This document shows, piece after piece, positions 50,665 to 60,592 of a stretch of 64,000 nt of DNA. This stretch comes from PALSA-612 sp963765295 (GTDB lineage Bacteria; Actinomycetota; Thermoleophilia; Gaiellales; Gaiellaceae). The notes under the pieces were generated by a model that made no database searches, was not told the DNA's origin, and saw nothing but the letters and a program-made list of their open reading frames with translations. Location of the stretch: positions 124,001 through 188,000 of the forward strand of contig CAVXVO010000007.1 in NCBI GenBank assembly GCA_963765295.1, read 5' to 3'. Made by a program: the position numbers and the translations under genes. Every line of letters begins with the position of its first letter. Positions within the stretch are counted from its first letter, which is position 1.

Positions 50665-53600
50665 CTAGGGGGCGGCCGCGGTCGTCTGTTCGAGAAGGGC
50701 GTCGGTCTCGGCGAGCGCGGGCCTGTAGCCCATCGACCGGAACAGCTCCTTCGCCTCACGGAGTGGCTGCTCGGCTTCCGGCCGGCCGAGCGCGTGTAAG
50801 CAGCGGCCCTGCCCGAGTAGGGCGTAGGCGCGCTCCGGCACATCTCCGAGTTTCGCCCAGCGCTCGGCCGCCTCTGCGTAGAGTCCGGCCGCCTCGGCGG
50901 GATTGCCCGCGGCTTCGGTGAGTGCGGCGCGAGTGGAGCAGAGGGCGTGTTCGGCGAGTGGCGTGCGCGGTTCGATGCCCTCTACCAGGCGTGCGGCGAG
51001 CTCGGTGTCGTCGAGGGCGAGCGCGCAGCGCACGAGTCCGGGCAGGCTCGCGGTGTAGGAGGAGTCGGCGCGGGTTCCCGCGACCTGCTCGAGCTCCCGG
51101 AGGAGCTCGAGCGCCCGTTCGCGTTCGCCCAGCGCGAGCAGCAGCTGTGCTGCGGCCGTGAACCCGATCGCGATCTGCTGCGGCTCGGCGGTCCCGCGGG
51201 ACATCGCGGCGAGGCGCTCGGCGTCTTCAGCTGTTCGGCCTGGCTCGCCGCGCTCGGCGAGTAACAGCAGTTGTACCGAGCGCGCCCAGACGGACGGCGC
51301 AGCACCGATCGCCTCCGCCCGCGCTGCCAGCGGCTCCACCTCGGCCAGCGCCTCCTCCGAGCGCCCGCAGGCGGCGAGGAAGTTGAGGCTCAGGACGGCG
51401 ATCGCGAGCGCGAACTCGGCGATCCCGCGCCGCTCGCAGAAGTCGAGTCCCTCGCGGCAGACGGAGAGCGCCGCCGGAGGTCCATCGTAGAGTCCTAGGG
51501 TCTCGCCGAGGTTGTTGTAGATGACGGCAGCGTCGCGGCCTCTGCCCCGCTCGATCGAGAGCGCAAGCGCACGGCGCATCTCGTCTAGACCCTGCCGTTC
51601 GCCGAGGATCGCACGAGCGAGACCGCCAAAACCGAGCGCGCGGGTTGGCTCCGGGAGGCGAAGCTCGGCGGCGAGCCGGAGCGCGTGCTCGGCTGCGGCG
51701 ATCGCCTCCGGGAACGCGCTGTAGAGGATGGCGTGGACGCCTGCCAGCTCACCGTAGGCAGCGACGAGTTCGGGACCGGGCTGCTCTGCCTCGAGCAGTG
51801 AGATCGCCTCGGCGATCGTCTCCATGCGGCGCGCGTCGCCGAGGCTCGAGTGCACGATCAGGAGCTGGGTCAGCGCTCGTCCGGCCGCAACGCTCTCCCT
51901 ACGCTCGCGGTAGAAGTCGATCGCCTCCTCGAGCGCGGCCCTCGCCTCCTGCTGTCTGCCCTGCTGCTGCGCCGCCTGCGCCCAGCGCTCGAGCAGTTGG
52001 GCGCGCTCCGGGTGGCCTGCGGGGGCGAGCTCGAGTGCCTTGGCGAGACTCGCCTCCGCGCTTGCCACGTCGAGCGCGAGCGCCCGTTCGCCGGCCAACG
52101 CGAGATACCGCCGCGCGGGTGCCGCGAGCTCGGCTGTCTGCTCGCGGTCGTCGGCAGCCGCGGCGAGCTCGAGCGCGGCCAGATAGTGATGGGCGAGCAC
52201 CTCGGCCAGGTCCTCCACCCGCTCGCCGGCCTTGCGCTCGATCCAGGCGGCGGCGGCGCGGTGACGGCGGCTTCGTGACGCCCGCGGGATCTGGTTGTAG
52301 GCGACGTCGCGGACGAGTGCGTGCCAGAAGGCGTACTCCTTCTCGCCCTCCATCGAGCTGGTGCGCGCAGGGCGGACGAGCTCCTTGCGCGACAACTCGT
52401 GCAGGGCGAGCTCGACCTCGGCGAGGTCACGGCCGCCCATCTCTGCGACAGCGCCGGCCCAGAACAGCTTGCCGACCACCGAGGCGTCCTGGAGCAGGGC
52501 CTTCCGCTCGACCGCCAGCGTGTCGAGGCGGGCGGCGATCAGCGCCTGCACGCTGTCGGGGAAGGCCATCCCTCCATCGCGGTCCTCGAGGCCTCGGTCG
52601 GCGATCAGCCGCACGAACTCCTCCGCATAGAGCGGGTTGCCGCCCGAGCGCTCGAGAATCGCCTGCTCGACCTCGCCGGTGACGGTCTTCGCCATCAACG
52701 CCGAGACGAGCTGCCCGGTCTCGGCGTCGGAGAGCGGCGACAGGTTGATCCTCGTCTCGTTGCGCGTGCTCGACCCCCAGCCCGGGTGCTTCTCGTACAG
52801 CTCCGGGCGTGCGGTGCAGAGGAGGAGCAACGGCACCCCTTCCGCCCACTCGGCCAGATAGGCGACGAAGTCGAGCAGCGAAGGATCCGCCCAGTGCAGA
52901 TCCTCCCACACGAGAACGAGTGGGCCGTCCGCGGCGATCGCCTCGACGAAGCGGCGCCAGGCGGTGAACGACTCCTCCCGAGAGGCGGGCTGGCCCGAGT
53001 CGATTCCGAGCAGAGGCAACAGGCGCGCCCGCAGCCAGGCGAGCTCCTCGACCTCGGGCAGCACCGCCTCCAGCTTCTGCGCTGCCACCTGGGGCGAGTC
53101 GGACTCGTAGACACCGGCGTGCGCCTTCACGATCTCGCCCAACGCCCAGAACGTGATCCCGTCCCCGTAGGGCAAGCACCGCCCCTGTCGCCAGCGGATG
53201 ATCTCCGCGTGCTCGTCGATATAGCGAAACAGCTCTGCGCAGAGGCGGCTCTTCCCGACCCCAGGCTCGCCCACGAGCGTCACGAGCTGCGTCTGCGAGT
53301 CACGTACGCACCTGTCGAACAAGCCCTGCAGAAGGCTTCGCTCGACGTCCCGGCCGACGAACGGGCTCGTCTGCGCCCGGATCAGGTCCGAACCGAACCG
53401 CGACCGCGCCTCGACGGCCCGGTAGAGAGCCACCGGCTCGGTCTTCCCTTTCATCTCCGCCGGCTCGAGCTGCTCGTAGACGAACAGCCGCTCCGTCTGC
53501 CGATAGGTCTCCTCGGAGACGGCGACCCCATCCACCGGCCCCGCCGCCTGGATCCGCGCTGCCGTGTTCACGACGTCCCCGGCGACGATCCCTTCCCCTC

Positions 53601-54057
53601 GCTCCGGCCGCGCGTCGAGGGAAACGACCGCCTCACCCGTATTGACCCCGACCCGCACCTGCAAGCGCAGGTCCGGCGCAGTGTCGTTCAACTCGACAAT
53701 CGCATCCAGAACGCGAAGACCCGCCCTGACGGCCCGCTCCGGATCGTCCTCGTGGGCAACAGGCGCGCCGAACACCGCCATCACCGCATCGCCGACGAAC
53801 TTCTCGACCGTTCCTCCGAACCGTTCGATCTCGACCCGTAGCCGCTCGTGATACGGACGCAGGCGCGCGCGCACGTCCTCCGGATCAGCGCGCTCCGACG
53901 CCGCCGTGAACCCGACCAGATCGCAGAACAACACCGACACCACCTTCCGCTCCTCGCGCACCGGAGCGGCGGGCCGCTCGGTCAGCGACGCCGTGCAGAA
54001 AGGACAGAACGGAAACTCGCCCGGAAGCTCCTTGCCACAGGCAGGGCACGTCGCCAC
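50665..54057 (-). CDS. Class III nucleotide cyclase with AAA ATPase and TPR domains
   Basis: An 1130-residue regulator. An N-terminal zinc ribbon (Cys4, Cys7, Cys18, Cys21) is followed by an adenylate/guanylate cyclase domain (about residues 38-210): VLFCDLVGFT has metal Asp46, KFVGDAVMAVFG the second Asp, and DVVNTAARIQ the transition-state Asn and Arg, so it looks active. An AAA/NB-ARC-like ATPase follows (Walker A GEPGVGKSRL near 265, Walker B LVLVWEDLHWAD), then about 500 residues of TPR-like helices. This build is frequent in deep-branching actinobacteria, where the signal sensed is unknown. A GTG start 6 bases after a TAGACT box. Confidence 0.88.
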   Translation of the reverse strand: MATCPACGKELPGEFPFCPFCTASLTERPAAPVREERKVVSVLFCDLVGFTAASERADPEDVRARLRPYHERLRVEIERFGGTVEKFVGDAVMAVFGAPVAHEDDPERAVRAGLRVLDAIVELNDTAPDLRLQVRVGVNTGEAVVSLDARPERGEGIVAGDVVNTAARIQAAGPVDGVAVSEETYRQTERLFVYEQLEPAEMKGKTEPVALYRAVEARSRFGSDLIRAQTSPFVGRDVERSLLQGLFDRCVRDSQTQLVTLVGEPGVGKSRLCAELFRYIDEHAEIIRWRQGRCLPYGDGITFWALGEIVKAHAGVYESDSPQVAAQKLEAVLPEVEELAWLRARLLPLLGIDSGQPASREESFTAWRRFVEAIAADGPLVLVWEDLHWADPSLLDFVAYLAEWAEGVPLLLLCTARPELYEKHPGWGSSTRNETRINLSPLSDAETGQLVSALMAKTVTGEVEQAILERSGGNPLYAEEFVRLIADRGLEDRDGGMAFPDSVQALIAARLDTLAVERKALLQDASVVGKLFWAGAVAEMGGRDLAEVELALHELSRKELVRPARTSSMEGEKEYAFWHALVRDVAYNQIPRASRSRRHRAAAAWIERKAGERVEDLAEVLAHHYLAALELAAAADDREQTAELAAPARRYLALAGERALALDVASAEASLAKALELAPAGHPERAQLLERWAQAAQQQGRQQEARAALEEAIDFYRERRESVAAGRALTQLLIVHSSLGDARRMETIAEAISLLEAEQPGPELVAAYGELAGVHAILYSAFPEAIAAAEHALRLAAELRLPEPTRALGFGGLARAILGERQGLDEMRRALALSIERGRGRDAAVIYNNLGETLGLYDGPPAALSVCREGLDFCERRGIAEFALAIAVLSLNFLAACGRSEEALAEVEPLAARAEAIGAAPSVWARSVQLLLLAERGEPGRTAEDAERLAAMSRGTAEPQQIAIGFTAAAQLLLALGERERALELLRELEQVAGTRADSSYTASLPGLVRCALALDDTELAARLVEGIEPRTPLAEHALCSTRAALTEAAGNPAEAAGLYAEAAERWAKLGDVPERAYALLGQGRCLHALGRPEAEQPLREAKELFRSMGYRPALAETDALLEQTTAAAP

Positions 54058-54063
54058 GCGCCG

Positions 54064-54069
54064 AGTCTA
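54064..54069 (-). promoter_or_regulatory. -10 box (TAGACT), leaderless start
   Basis: TAGACT on the minus strand lies 6 bases before the GTG at 54057. The remainder of the gap 54058-54179 shows only a purine-rich ribosome site for the plus-strand gene. Confidence 0.5.
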
Positions 54070-54179
54070 GGACAGGCGCTCGAGGGACACGACCGCGAGT
54101 CGGGCGAGACTTTGCGGCTGCTCGAGCCATGTGCAAGAGTCGGGTCGGTCGTTCGAAGGGGGAGAGGAGTGTCGGCACG

Positions 54180-56279
54180 ATGGCTCGACTGATCCGTCGG
54201 GGTGGAGTTGCCCTGTTGCTGTGCGCGTTCGTCGTGGTCGTTCCGGGCGCCAGCGGCCGGCCGGCCACGCTGCCTCAGCAGACCGGCATCGTCGACCTGC
54301 TGAACGGCGCGAACCTGCGTATCCCCGGCGTGCCGGGACTCGACATCCAGTCCGGCGCGTCCGCCGGCGACGTGAACGGAGACGGCCTGAACGACATCAT
54401 CCTGGGAGCGCCGGAAGCGGATGGAAACGGGCCGTTGTCCGGTTCCGTGTTCGTCGTCTACGGCCGACGGTCGCCGGGGACGGTCGATCTCAACGCGTTG
54501 GGCACCGGCGGCTTCCGTGTCAACGGCGCTGCCGCCGGCGACTTCTTCGGGGAGTCCGTCGCCTCGCTCGGGGACATGACCGGCGACGGCCTGGCGGAGG
54601 TTGCCGTCACCGCTCCGTTCGCGAGCCCGCAAGGCAGGACCGCGGCGGGCGCGGCGTACGTGATCTTCGGTGCCCCGTCTTCGGGCGGGTTTCCGTTGTC
54701 GCAGATCAGCGCCTACGGGTTCGAGATCGACGGCCCGATCGCACACGACCTCACGGGGCCGGTGGCCGGAGGTGACGTGAACGGCGACGGCCGCGCCGAT
54801 GTGGTCGTCCGGGCCGGAATCAGCACCTACGTCGTGTTCGGGCGCCCTCGCGGCGCGAACGAAACGATCGATCTGGCGGGCCTCGGCAGCGCAGGTTTCC
54901 GGATCGACGGCGACACAGGCGCCGTCGCAACGGGTGACGTGAACGGTGACGGCCGCGCAGACGTGATCGTCGGCGATGCGACCGCTGCCAACGGGACCGA
55001 CTCGGGCTCCGCCTATGTCGTCTACGGCAAGACTTCCACAGCGACCGTCTCCCTGGCTGCGCTCGGTGCGGGCGGATTCAGGATCGACGGCGCCGCCAAG
55101 GGCGACTACTTCGGCGATTCGGTCGCGGCGGTCGGCGACATGACCGGCGATGGACGCGCAGAGGTCGTCGTGGGCGCGCCGTTCGCGAGCCCGCACGGCA
55201 GGACCGCGGCCGGCTCGGTGTACGTGATCTTCGGCGCCGCGTCCTCGGGCGGGTTTCCGTTGTCGCAGATCGGCGCCTACGGGTTCGAGATCGACGGCGC
55301 CGTTGCCGGAGACTGGCTTGGCAACGCCGTGTCGGGTGTGGGTGACGTCAACGGCGACGGCCGGGCCGATCTGGTCGCGGGTGCACCCCACGCCGGCAAC
55401 GGCAGAGCCCTGGCCGGAGCTGCCTACGTCGTCTACGGGCGCGCACGCAGCGACACCGCCGCGGTCGACCTCGCCTCACCCGGTCTCGCCGGCTTCCGGG
55501 CCGACGGCGCGACGCCCGGGGCCCAGGCCGGCACGTACGTCGGCGGCGGCGCCGACGTCAACGGGGACGCCCGTCCCGACGTGATCGTCGGAAGTCCGCA
55601 TGCCAACGGGAACCCGGCTCCGGGCAACGGCTCGATCTCCGTCGTGTACGGGTTCGGAACGCCCGAGCTCGCCTACGTCTCGTCCGTCGTCGCGACGGTG
55701 GGGAAGCCGCTGTCGGCGGTCAAGCCCACCCGCCTTCGCCGCACCGGGGACGCGAGCTTCGCGATCTCGCCGACGCTGCCGTCGGGCCTCAGCCTGGACC
55801 CGAAGACCGGTGTGCTCTCGGGCACGCCGAAGGCGGCGCGGCCGAAGGCGAAGTACACCGTGACGATGACCGACCTGGCCGGGCAGGCGACGGCCACCCT
55901 GTCGATCGAAGCCAAGGCGCCCGCATCACCGCCGCCGCCACCGCCCCCGCCGCCACCTCCGCCCCCGCCGACGGCCAAGCCGAAACTGACAACGAGCGGA
56001 CTGACCGTCGGCAAGGGGATCGCCGGCAAGGCATTCACCGTCTCGACCACCGTCAAGAACCGCAGGACCGGCCACACGATCAAGGGACAGGTCGCCTGCA
56101 CCGGCAAGCTGAACGGGAAACCGCTCAGGGCCGCACGCCGCTCCAGCCGGACGAACGGCAAGACCAGTTGCACCTGGCAACTTCCCAAGTCAGCACACGG
56201 CGAACGCTTCACCGGCACGATCACCGCCACCTACAAGGGAGCCAGGATCAGCCGCTCCTTCTCGGTCAAGATCGCCTAA
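54180..56279 (+). CDS. Secreted FG-GAP (integrin-like propeller) repeat protein with Ig-like C-terminus
   Basis: A 699-residue exported protein. Signal peptide at residues 1-28. Seven FG-GAP repeats have calcium loops of the D-x-N/T-G-D-G type (near residues 65, 133, 199, 255, 320, 388 and 459), enough for a seven-bladed propeller. A putative Ig-like domain (THPxxFAIS-type strand, LPSGLSLDPKTGVLSGTP) follows at about 510-585, then a Pro-only hinge and a Lys-rich beta domain with two Cys. The ATG at 54180 follows GGGGGAGAGGAG and gives the signal peptide; an earlier ATG at 54129 does not. Probably adhesive or matrix-binding. Confidence 0.82.
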   Translation: MARLIRRGGVALLLCAFVVVVPGASGRPATLPQQTGIVDLLNGANLRIPGVPGLDIQSGASAGDVNGDGLNDIILGAPEADGNGPLSGSVFVVYGRRSPGTVDLNALGTGGFRVNGAAAGDFFGESVASLGDMTGDGLAEVAVTAPFASPQGRTAAGAAYVIFGAPSSGGFPLSQISAYGFEIDGPIAHDLTGPVAGGDVNGDGRADVVVRAGISTYVVFGRPRGANETIDLAGLGSAGFRIDGDTGAVATGDVNGDGRADVIVGDATAANGTDSGSAYVVYGKTSTATVSLAALGAGGFRIDGAAKGDYFGDSVAAVGDMTGDGRAEVVVGAPFASPHGRTAAGSVYVIFGAASSGGFPLSQIGAYGFEIDGAVAGDWLGNAVSGVGDVNGDGRADLVAGAPHAGNGRALAGAAYVVYGRARSDTAAVDLASPGLAGFRADGATPGAQAGTYVGGGADVNGDARPDVIVGSPHANGNPAPGNGSISVVYGFGTPELAYVSSVVATVGKPLSAVKPTRLRRTGDASFAISPTLPSGLSLDPKTGVLSGTPKAARPKAKYTVTMTDLAGQATATLSIEAKAPASPPPPPPPPPPPPPPTAKPKLTTSGLTVGKGIAGKAFTVSTTVKNRRTGHTIKGQVACTGKLNGKPLRAARRSSRTNGKTSCTWQLPKSAHGERFTGTITATYKGARISRSFSVKIA
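54508..54735 (+). repeat. Internal duplication in FG-GAP gene, unit 1
   Basis: Closely matches 55072-55299 (offset exactly 564 bases, 188 codons). Both encode GDxFGxSVA, GDMTGDG, PFASPxGRTAAG and SSGGFPLSQI, with only scattered substitutions. Confidence 0.8.
55072..55299 (+). repeat. Internal duplication in FG-GAP gene, unit 2
   Basis: Second copy of the segment at 54508-54735. The similarity extends over most of a two- to three-blade block and is strongest over about 115 bases around GGGCGGGTTTCCGTTGTCGC. Confidence 0.8.
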
Positions 56280-56282
56280 CCG

Positions 56283-56298
56283 GGCTCGCTCGCGAGCC
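56283..56298 (+). terminator. Short hairpin after the FG-GAP gene
   Basis: Stem GGCTCG / CGAGCC with loop CTCG, four bases after the TAA at 56277. No T-run follows, so function as a terminator is tentative. Confidence 0.4.
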
Positions 56299-56373
56299 AT
56301 TCCTCGAACGTCGGGCCGGCGAGAGTGGCCTCCGGGCCGGGAAGCTCGGTCGGCGGCCGTAAACGTGAGCCGG

Positions 56374-57081
56374 CTAGGCGGTTACGCGCGCGAGCGCGAG
56401 GTAGCCGAGCGCGCCGCGCTCGACGCCGACGAACAGGCGGTCGACCTGGAGCACCGCGCCGAGGACGGCGACGGCGGGGCGCTGGGCGCGGCTCGGGGCC
56501 GCCGGCCCCTGGGCTGTCAGGCGCGGCTCGTAGATCCGCCGGTGGTAGAAGCTCGAGACCGGGAAGCCCCAGGGCCGGAGCCGCTCGACGTCGAGCCCGG
56601 CGTCGGCGCACAGCTCCAGCAGAGCGGCGCGTGTGTACCGTCGGAAGTGCCCGGCCCACTCGTCGCTCGGGCCGAACCAGTCCGGGTTCGCCGGAACGGA
56701 GATCGCGATCGGGCCGCCCGGCCGGACGACTCGCGCCACCTCCCGCAGCCCCGCGAGGTCGTCCTCGACGTGCTCGAGCACCTCGCCGAGGACGGCTCCG
56801 TCGAACGACGCGTCCGCGAACGGCAGCGCTTCCGCCGCCGCGGCCAGCACCGGCCCCGTCGCTCGCGCGCGGAGAAGCTCCACCGCCTCCGGCGATGGAT
56901 CGACGCTCGTCACCTCGAATCCGCGCGCCTCGAGCAGTTGCGAGAACGTGCCCTGGCCGGCGCCCACGTTCAAGAGCTCGCGGCCGGGACGACCGGAGAG
57001 GAGCAGCGCGAGCAGCAGCGACTCGCGTAAGCGGTGTCGCGGCCCGACGAAGTCGGGGTCGAAGGTCGCGTCTGTAGCCAC
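56374..57081 (-). CDS. Class I SAM-dependent methyltransferase
   Basis: About 235 residues from the GTG at 57081 (256 if the ATG at 57144 is used). Motif I is LLNVGAGQGTFSQLL, the acidic residue ending strand 2 lies in VTSVDPSPEAV, and PFADASFDGAVLGEVLEHVEDDLAGL and VRPGGPIAISVPA are the Methyltransf_11 motifs. The GTG is preferred because the longer start would use the AT-rich promoter-like sequence (TTAAATGACAGTAAAT, 57085-57100) as coding sequence. The target is unknown; a sugar O-methyl group or a lipid is likely from context. Diverges from the UDP-xylose synthase gene. Confidence 0.83.
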   Translation of the reverse strand: MATDATFDPDFVGPRHRLRESLLLALLLSGRPGRELLNVGAGQGTFSQLLEARGFEVTSVDPSPEAVELLRARATGPVLAAAAEALPFADASFDGAVLGEVLEHVEDDLAGLREVARVVRPGGPIAISVPANPDWFGPSDEWAGHFRRYTRAALLELCADAGLDVERLRPWGFPVSSFYHRRIYEPRLTAQGPAAPSRAQRPAVAVLGAVLQVDRLFVGVERGALGYLALARVTA

Positions 57082-57138
57082 GGCGTTAAATGACAGTAAA
57101 TCTGGCCGTTCGCGAGCCGTTTCCCCACATGCCCTGGC

Positions 57139-57144
57139 TAGCAT
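57139..57144 (+). promoter_or_regulatory. -10 box (TAGCAT)
   Basis: TAGCAT lies 6 bases before the GTG at 57151. Confidence 0.45.
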
Positions 57145-57150
57145 GACTCA

Positions 57151-58084
<934 letters not shown>

Positions 58085-58095
<11 letters not shown>

Positions 58096-59233
58096 GCTGG
58101 CCGTCGCGTGCGCGGCGGGTGTGGCGGCGCTGGCGGCGTTTGCGTCCACCCTGTCCGCGTCGACCGCGTCCACGCACATGCTCGTCGGGATCTACGACGA
58201 GGGCGTGACGCTCTACGGCAGCACCGCCTCCAGCTTCGCGACCTTCAGCTCGCTCCACGCGCAGGTGATCCGGCTCAACCTCCACTGGGGCGGCGGCGCG
58301 CTCGGCGTGGCCACGCGCAAGCCGTTCAACCCGACCGACCCGAACGACTCCGCGTACAACTGGGCTCCCTACGACCGCATCGTCCAGCTCGCGTCGACGT
58401 ACCACCTGCAGGTGCTGTTCTCGATCATCGACACGCCGGGCTGGGCCAACGGCGGGGCGGGCAAGAACCATGCACCGAGGGACATGACCGCGCTGCGCAG
58501 CTTCGCCCTCGCCGCTGCCACGCGCTACAGCGGGACGTGGACGTCGACGAGCGGTGCCCACCTGCCCCTCGTGACGCTCTGGGGCGCGTGGAACGAGCCG
58601 AACAATCCCGTCTTCCTCACGCCCCAGTACAAGCGTGTCAAGGGGAAGTGGGTGATCCAGAGCGCGATCGACTACGCCAAGATCTGCGAGGCCGTCTACG
58701 CGGGCGTGCACGCCGCGCGGGTGAGCGGCGACAAGGTCGCGTGCGGGCTGACCGCTCCGCGTGGGAACAACAACCCGAACCAGGCCCGCGCGTCCGTATC
58801 GCCGCTCGTCTTCCTCAAGGCGGTCCACGCCGCGGGTCTCAAGTACTTCGACGCCTGGGCGCACCACCCGTACCCCCTCACACCGACCGAGACGCCGTCG
58901 ACGAAGCTGAACGCGACGACCGCGATCACACTCGGCAACATCCAGCTGCTGATCGACCAGGTGACGCGGTACTACGGCAACAAGCCGATCTGGATCACCG
59001 AGTACGGCTGGCAGACGAATCCGCCGGACAAGTACCTCGGGGTCTCGATGTCGAAGCAGGCGAGCTACCTCAAACAGGCGTTCGCGATTGCACGCAACAA
59101 CCCGCGCATCCAGCTCATGCTCTGGTTCCTGCTCAGGGACGAGCCGAACCTCTCCGGCTGGCAATCCGGCCTGGAGACGACGACCGGCCAGAAGAAGCCG
59201 TCGTTCTCGGCCTTCCAGCACCTGCCCCACTGA
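58085..59233 (+). CDS. Secreted clan GH-A glycoside hydrolase
   Basis: A 382-residue protein with a signal peptide (about residues 1-29). TIM-barrel features: FSSLHAQVIRLNLHWGG on strand 2, LWGAWNEPNNP with the acid/base Glu (WNEPN near residue 172), DAWAHHPYPLTP and the nucleophile Glu in PIWITEYGWQTNP near residue 305. This is the two-Glu pattern of clan GH-A (GH5/GH39/GH53-like). It probably trims or releases an exported polysaccharide. TTG start inside the UDP-xylose synthase gene. A strong hairpin follows the stop. Confidence 0.8.
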
Positions 59234-59234
59234 G

Positions 59235-59263
59235 CATGGGGGAAACGGCCGGTTTCCCCCATG
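59235..59263 (+). terminator. Strong hairpin after the glycosidase gene
   Basis: Perfect 12-base arms CATGGGGGAAAC / GTTTCCCCCATG with a 5-base loop (GGCCG), starting one base after the TGA. No T-run follows, as is common for actinobacterial terminators. Confidence 0.6.
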
Positions 59264-59309
59264 AGCCCCCTTCCCTTTGTGGTCGCGGCTCGCGCGGCTC
59301 GAGCTACGC

Positions 59310-59324
59310 CCGGGCGAAGCCCGG
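59310..59324. terminator. Short hairpin in the convergent gap
   Basis: Stem CCGGGC / GCCCGG with loop GAA, midway in the 59234-59410 gap between two convergent genes. Confidence 0.35.
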
Positions 59325-59383
59325 ACTTCGCGGACGCTGAAGCCGCGTGGCGTTTGTGAGCCGGTGACTGCCGAGTAGCGCGC

Positions 59384-59403
59384 CTGCCTCGTTCGCCAGG
59401 CAG
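59384..59403 (-). terminator. Hairpin downstream of the minus-strand operon
   Basis: Arms CTGCCT / AGGCAG with an 8-base loop, 7 bases beyond the stop of the GT4 at 59411. Fits a stem ending the 63626-59411 operon. Confidence 0.4.
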
Positions 59404-59410
59404 CAGACGC

Positions 59411-60592
59411 TTACTTGGCCGCGAGGAGATCGCGGTACAGCCGGTCGACGTCGTCCAGGAGCCGCTCGACCGAGTAGCGCTCGTGCACCGAGGCGCGGCC
59501 TGCCTCGCCCATGCGGTGCCGGAGGGGCGGGTCGGCGGCGAGGTCGGCGAGGCGGGCCGCCATCGCGTCGACGTCGCCGGGCTCGACGAGGAAGCCGTCG
59601 ACGCCGTCGCGCACGACGTCCGGCACGCCGCCGACGCGGGTCGCGACCACCGGCCGACCGCCGGCGAGCGCCTCGATCGCGCTGACCGGCGTACCCTCGT
59701 TCGCCGACGGCAGGATCAGCGCGTCGAAGGCGGCGTAGTAGCACGCGACCTCCTCCTGGTAGCCGAGGAAGAGGCTGTTGCGAACGATGCCGAGCTCGCG
59801 GGCGCGCCGCTCGACGGTGTCGCGGTCGGGGCCGTCCCCGACCATGCACAGGACCGCGTCGACGCCCCGCTCGCGCAGGCGGCGCACGGCGAGGAGCACG
59901 TCGTCCGTGCGCTTGACGCCGGTCATGCGCCCGATCCAGCCGACCACGAACCGGTCGGCCGGGATCCCGAGTGCCCGCCGCGTCTCGAGCCGTGCTCCGT
60001 CTCCGTTGCTCTCGCCGACGCGCTCGTCGAGCTCGATGCCGAGCCGGACGACCGTGAACTTGTCCAGCGGCGCGACCCCGAGCGCGACGAGGTCGTCGCG
60101 AACCTCGGGGCTGACGGCGATCAGGGCCGTCGTGCGCTGCGCAAGCCAGCGCTCGAGGAGGCGGAACGCGGTCGATCGCACCGGGTCGAAGTAGCCGCGG
60201 AGGACGTGGCCGTGGAACGTGTGCACGACGATCGGTGGCCCCGCGTCGCCGGCGAGCCGTGCGGCCAGCCGGCCGATCGTCCCCGCCTTGGCCGTGTGCG
60301 TGTGGAGGATGTCCGGGCGCAACTCGCGGATCAGGTCGGCGAGGTGGTGTACCGCGCGGAGGTCGCGGAGCGGCGAGATCTCGCGGTGCAGCTCCGGGAT
60401 GGTCACGACCGGGACACCGAGCCGCTCGGCGACGCCGGCCATCGACTCCTCGCCGAGCGCGAGGCTGCCGGCGACGAGGGTGGTGTCGTAGCCGCGGTTC
60501 CGGAGCCCGGCCGACAGGTAGGCGACGTGCAGCGCCGGCCCGCCCATGTTCAGGCGCGCGATGACCCTCAGGACACGGACGCTCTCAGGCAA
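59411..60592 (-). CDS. Glycosyltransferase family 4
   Basis: A 393-residue GT-B enzyme. VRVLRVIARLNMGGPALHVAYL is the Gly-Gly acceptor loop, PDILHTHTAKAGTIGRLAARL and VVHTFHGHVLRGYFDPV follow, VVRLGIELDERV marks the junction, VVGWIGRMTGVKRTDDVLLAV opens the donor half, and PSANEGTPVSAIEALAGGRPVVATRVGG has the EX7E motif. The HTHTAKAG/HGHVL pattern matches the branch annotated as lipid-linked N-acetylglucosamine or fucose transferases. Last gene of the operon, overlapping the epimerase by 8 bases. Confidence 0.88.
   Translation of the reverse strand: MPESVRVLRVIARLNMGGPALHVAYLSAGLRNRGYDTTLVAGSLALGEESMAGVAERLGVPVVTIPELHREISPLRDLRAVHHLADLIRELRPDILHTHTAKAGTIGRLAARLAGDAGPPIVVHTFHGHVLRGYFDPVRSTAFRLLERWLAQRTTALIAVSPEVRDDLVALGVAPLDKFTVVRLGIELDERVGESNGDGARLETRRALGIPADRFVVGWIGRMTGVKRTDDVLLAVRRLRERGVDAVLCMVGDGPDRDTVERRARELGIVRNSLFLGYQEEVACYYAAFDALILPSANEGTPVSAIEALAGGRPVVATRVGGVPDVVRDGVDGFLVEPGDVDAMAARLADLAADPPLRHRMGEAGRASVHERYSVERLLDDVDRLYRDLLAAK

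Noticed and set aside
54129..54179. Earlier ATG for the FG-GAP protein
   Set aside because: The added residues are hydrophilic and would bury the signal peptide; the ribosome site precedes the ATG at 54180.
57082..57144. N-terminal 21-residue extension of the methyltransferase from the ATG at 57144
   Set aside because: It would translate an AT-rich promoter-like stretch and overlap the -10 box of the divergent gene; the GTG at 57081 gives a normal domain start.
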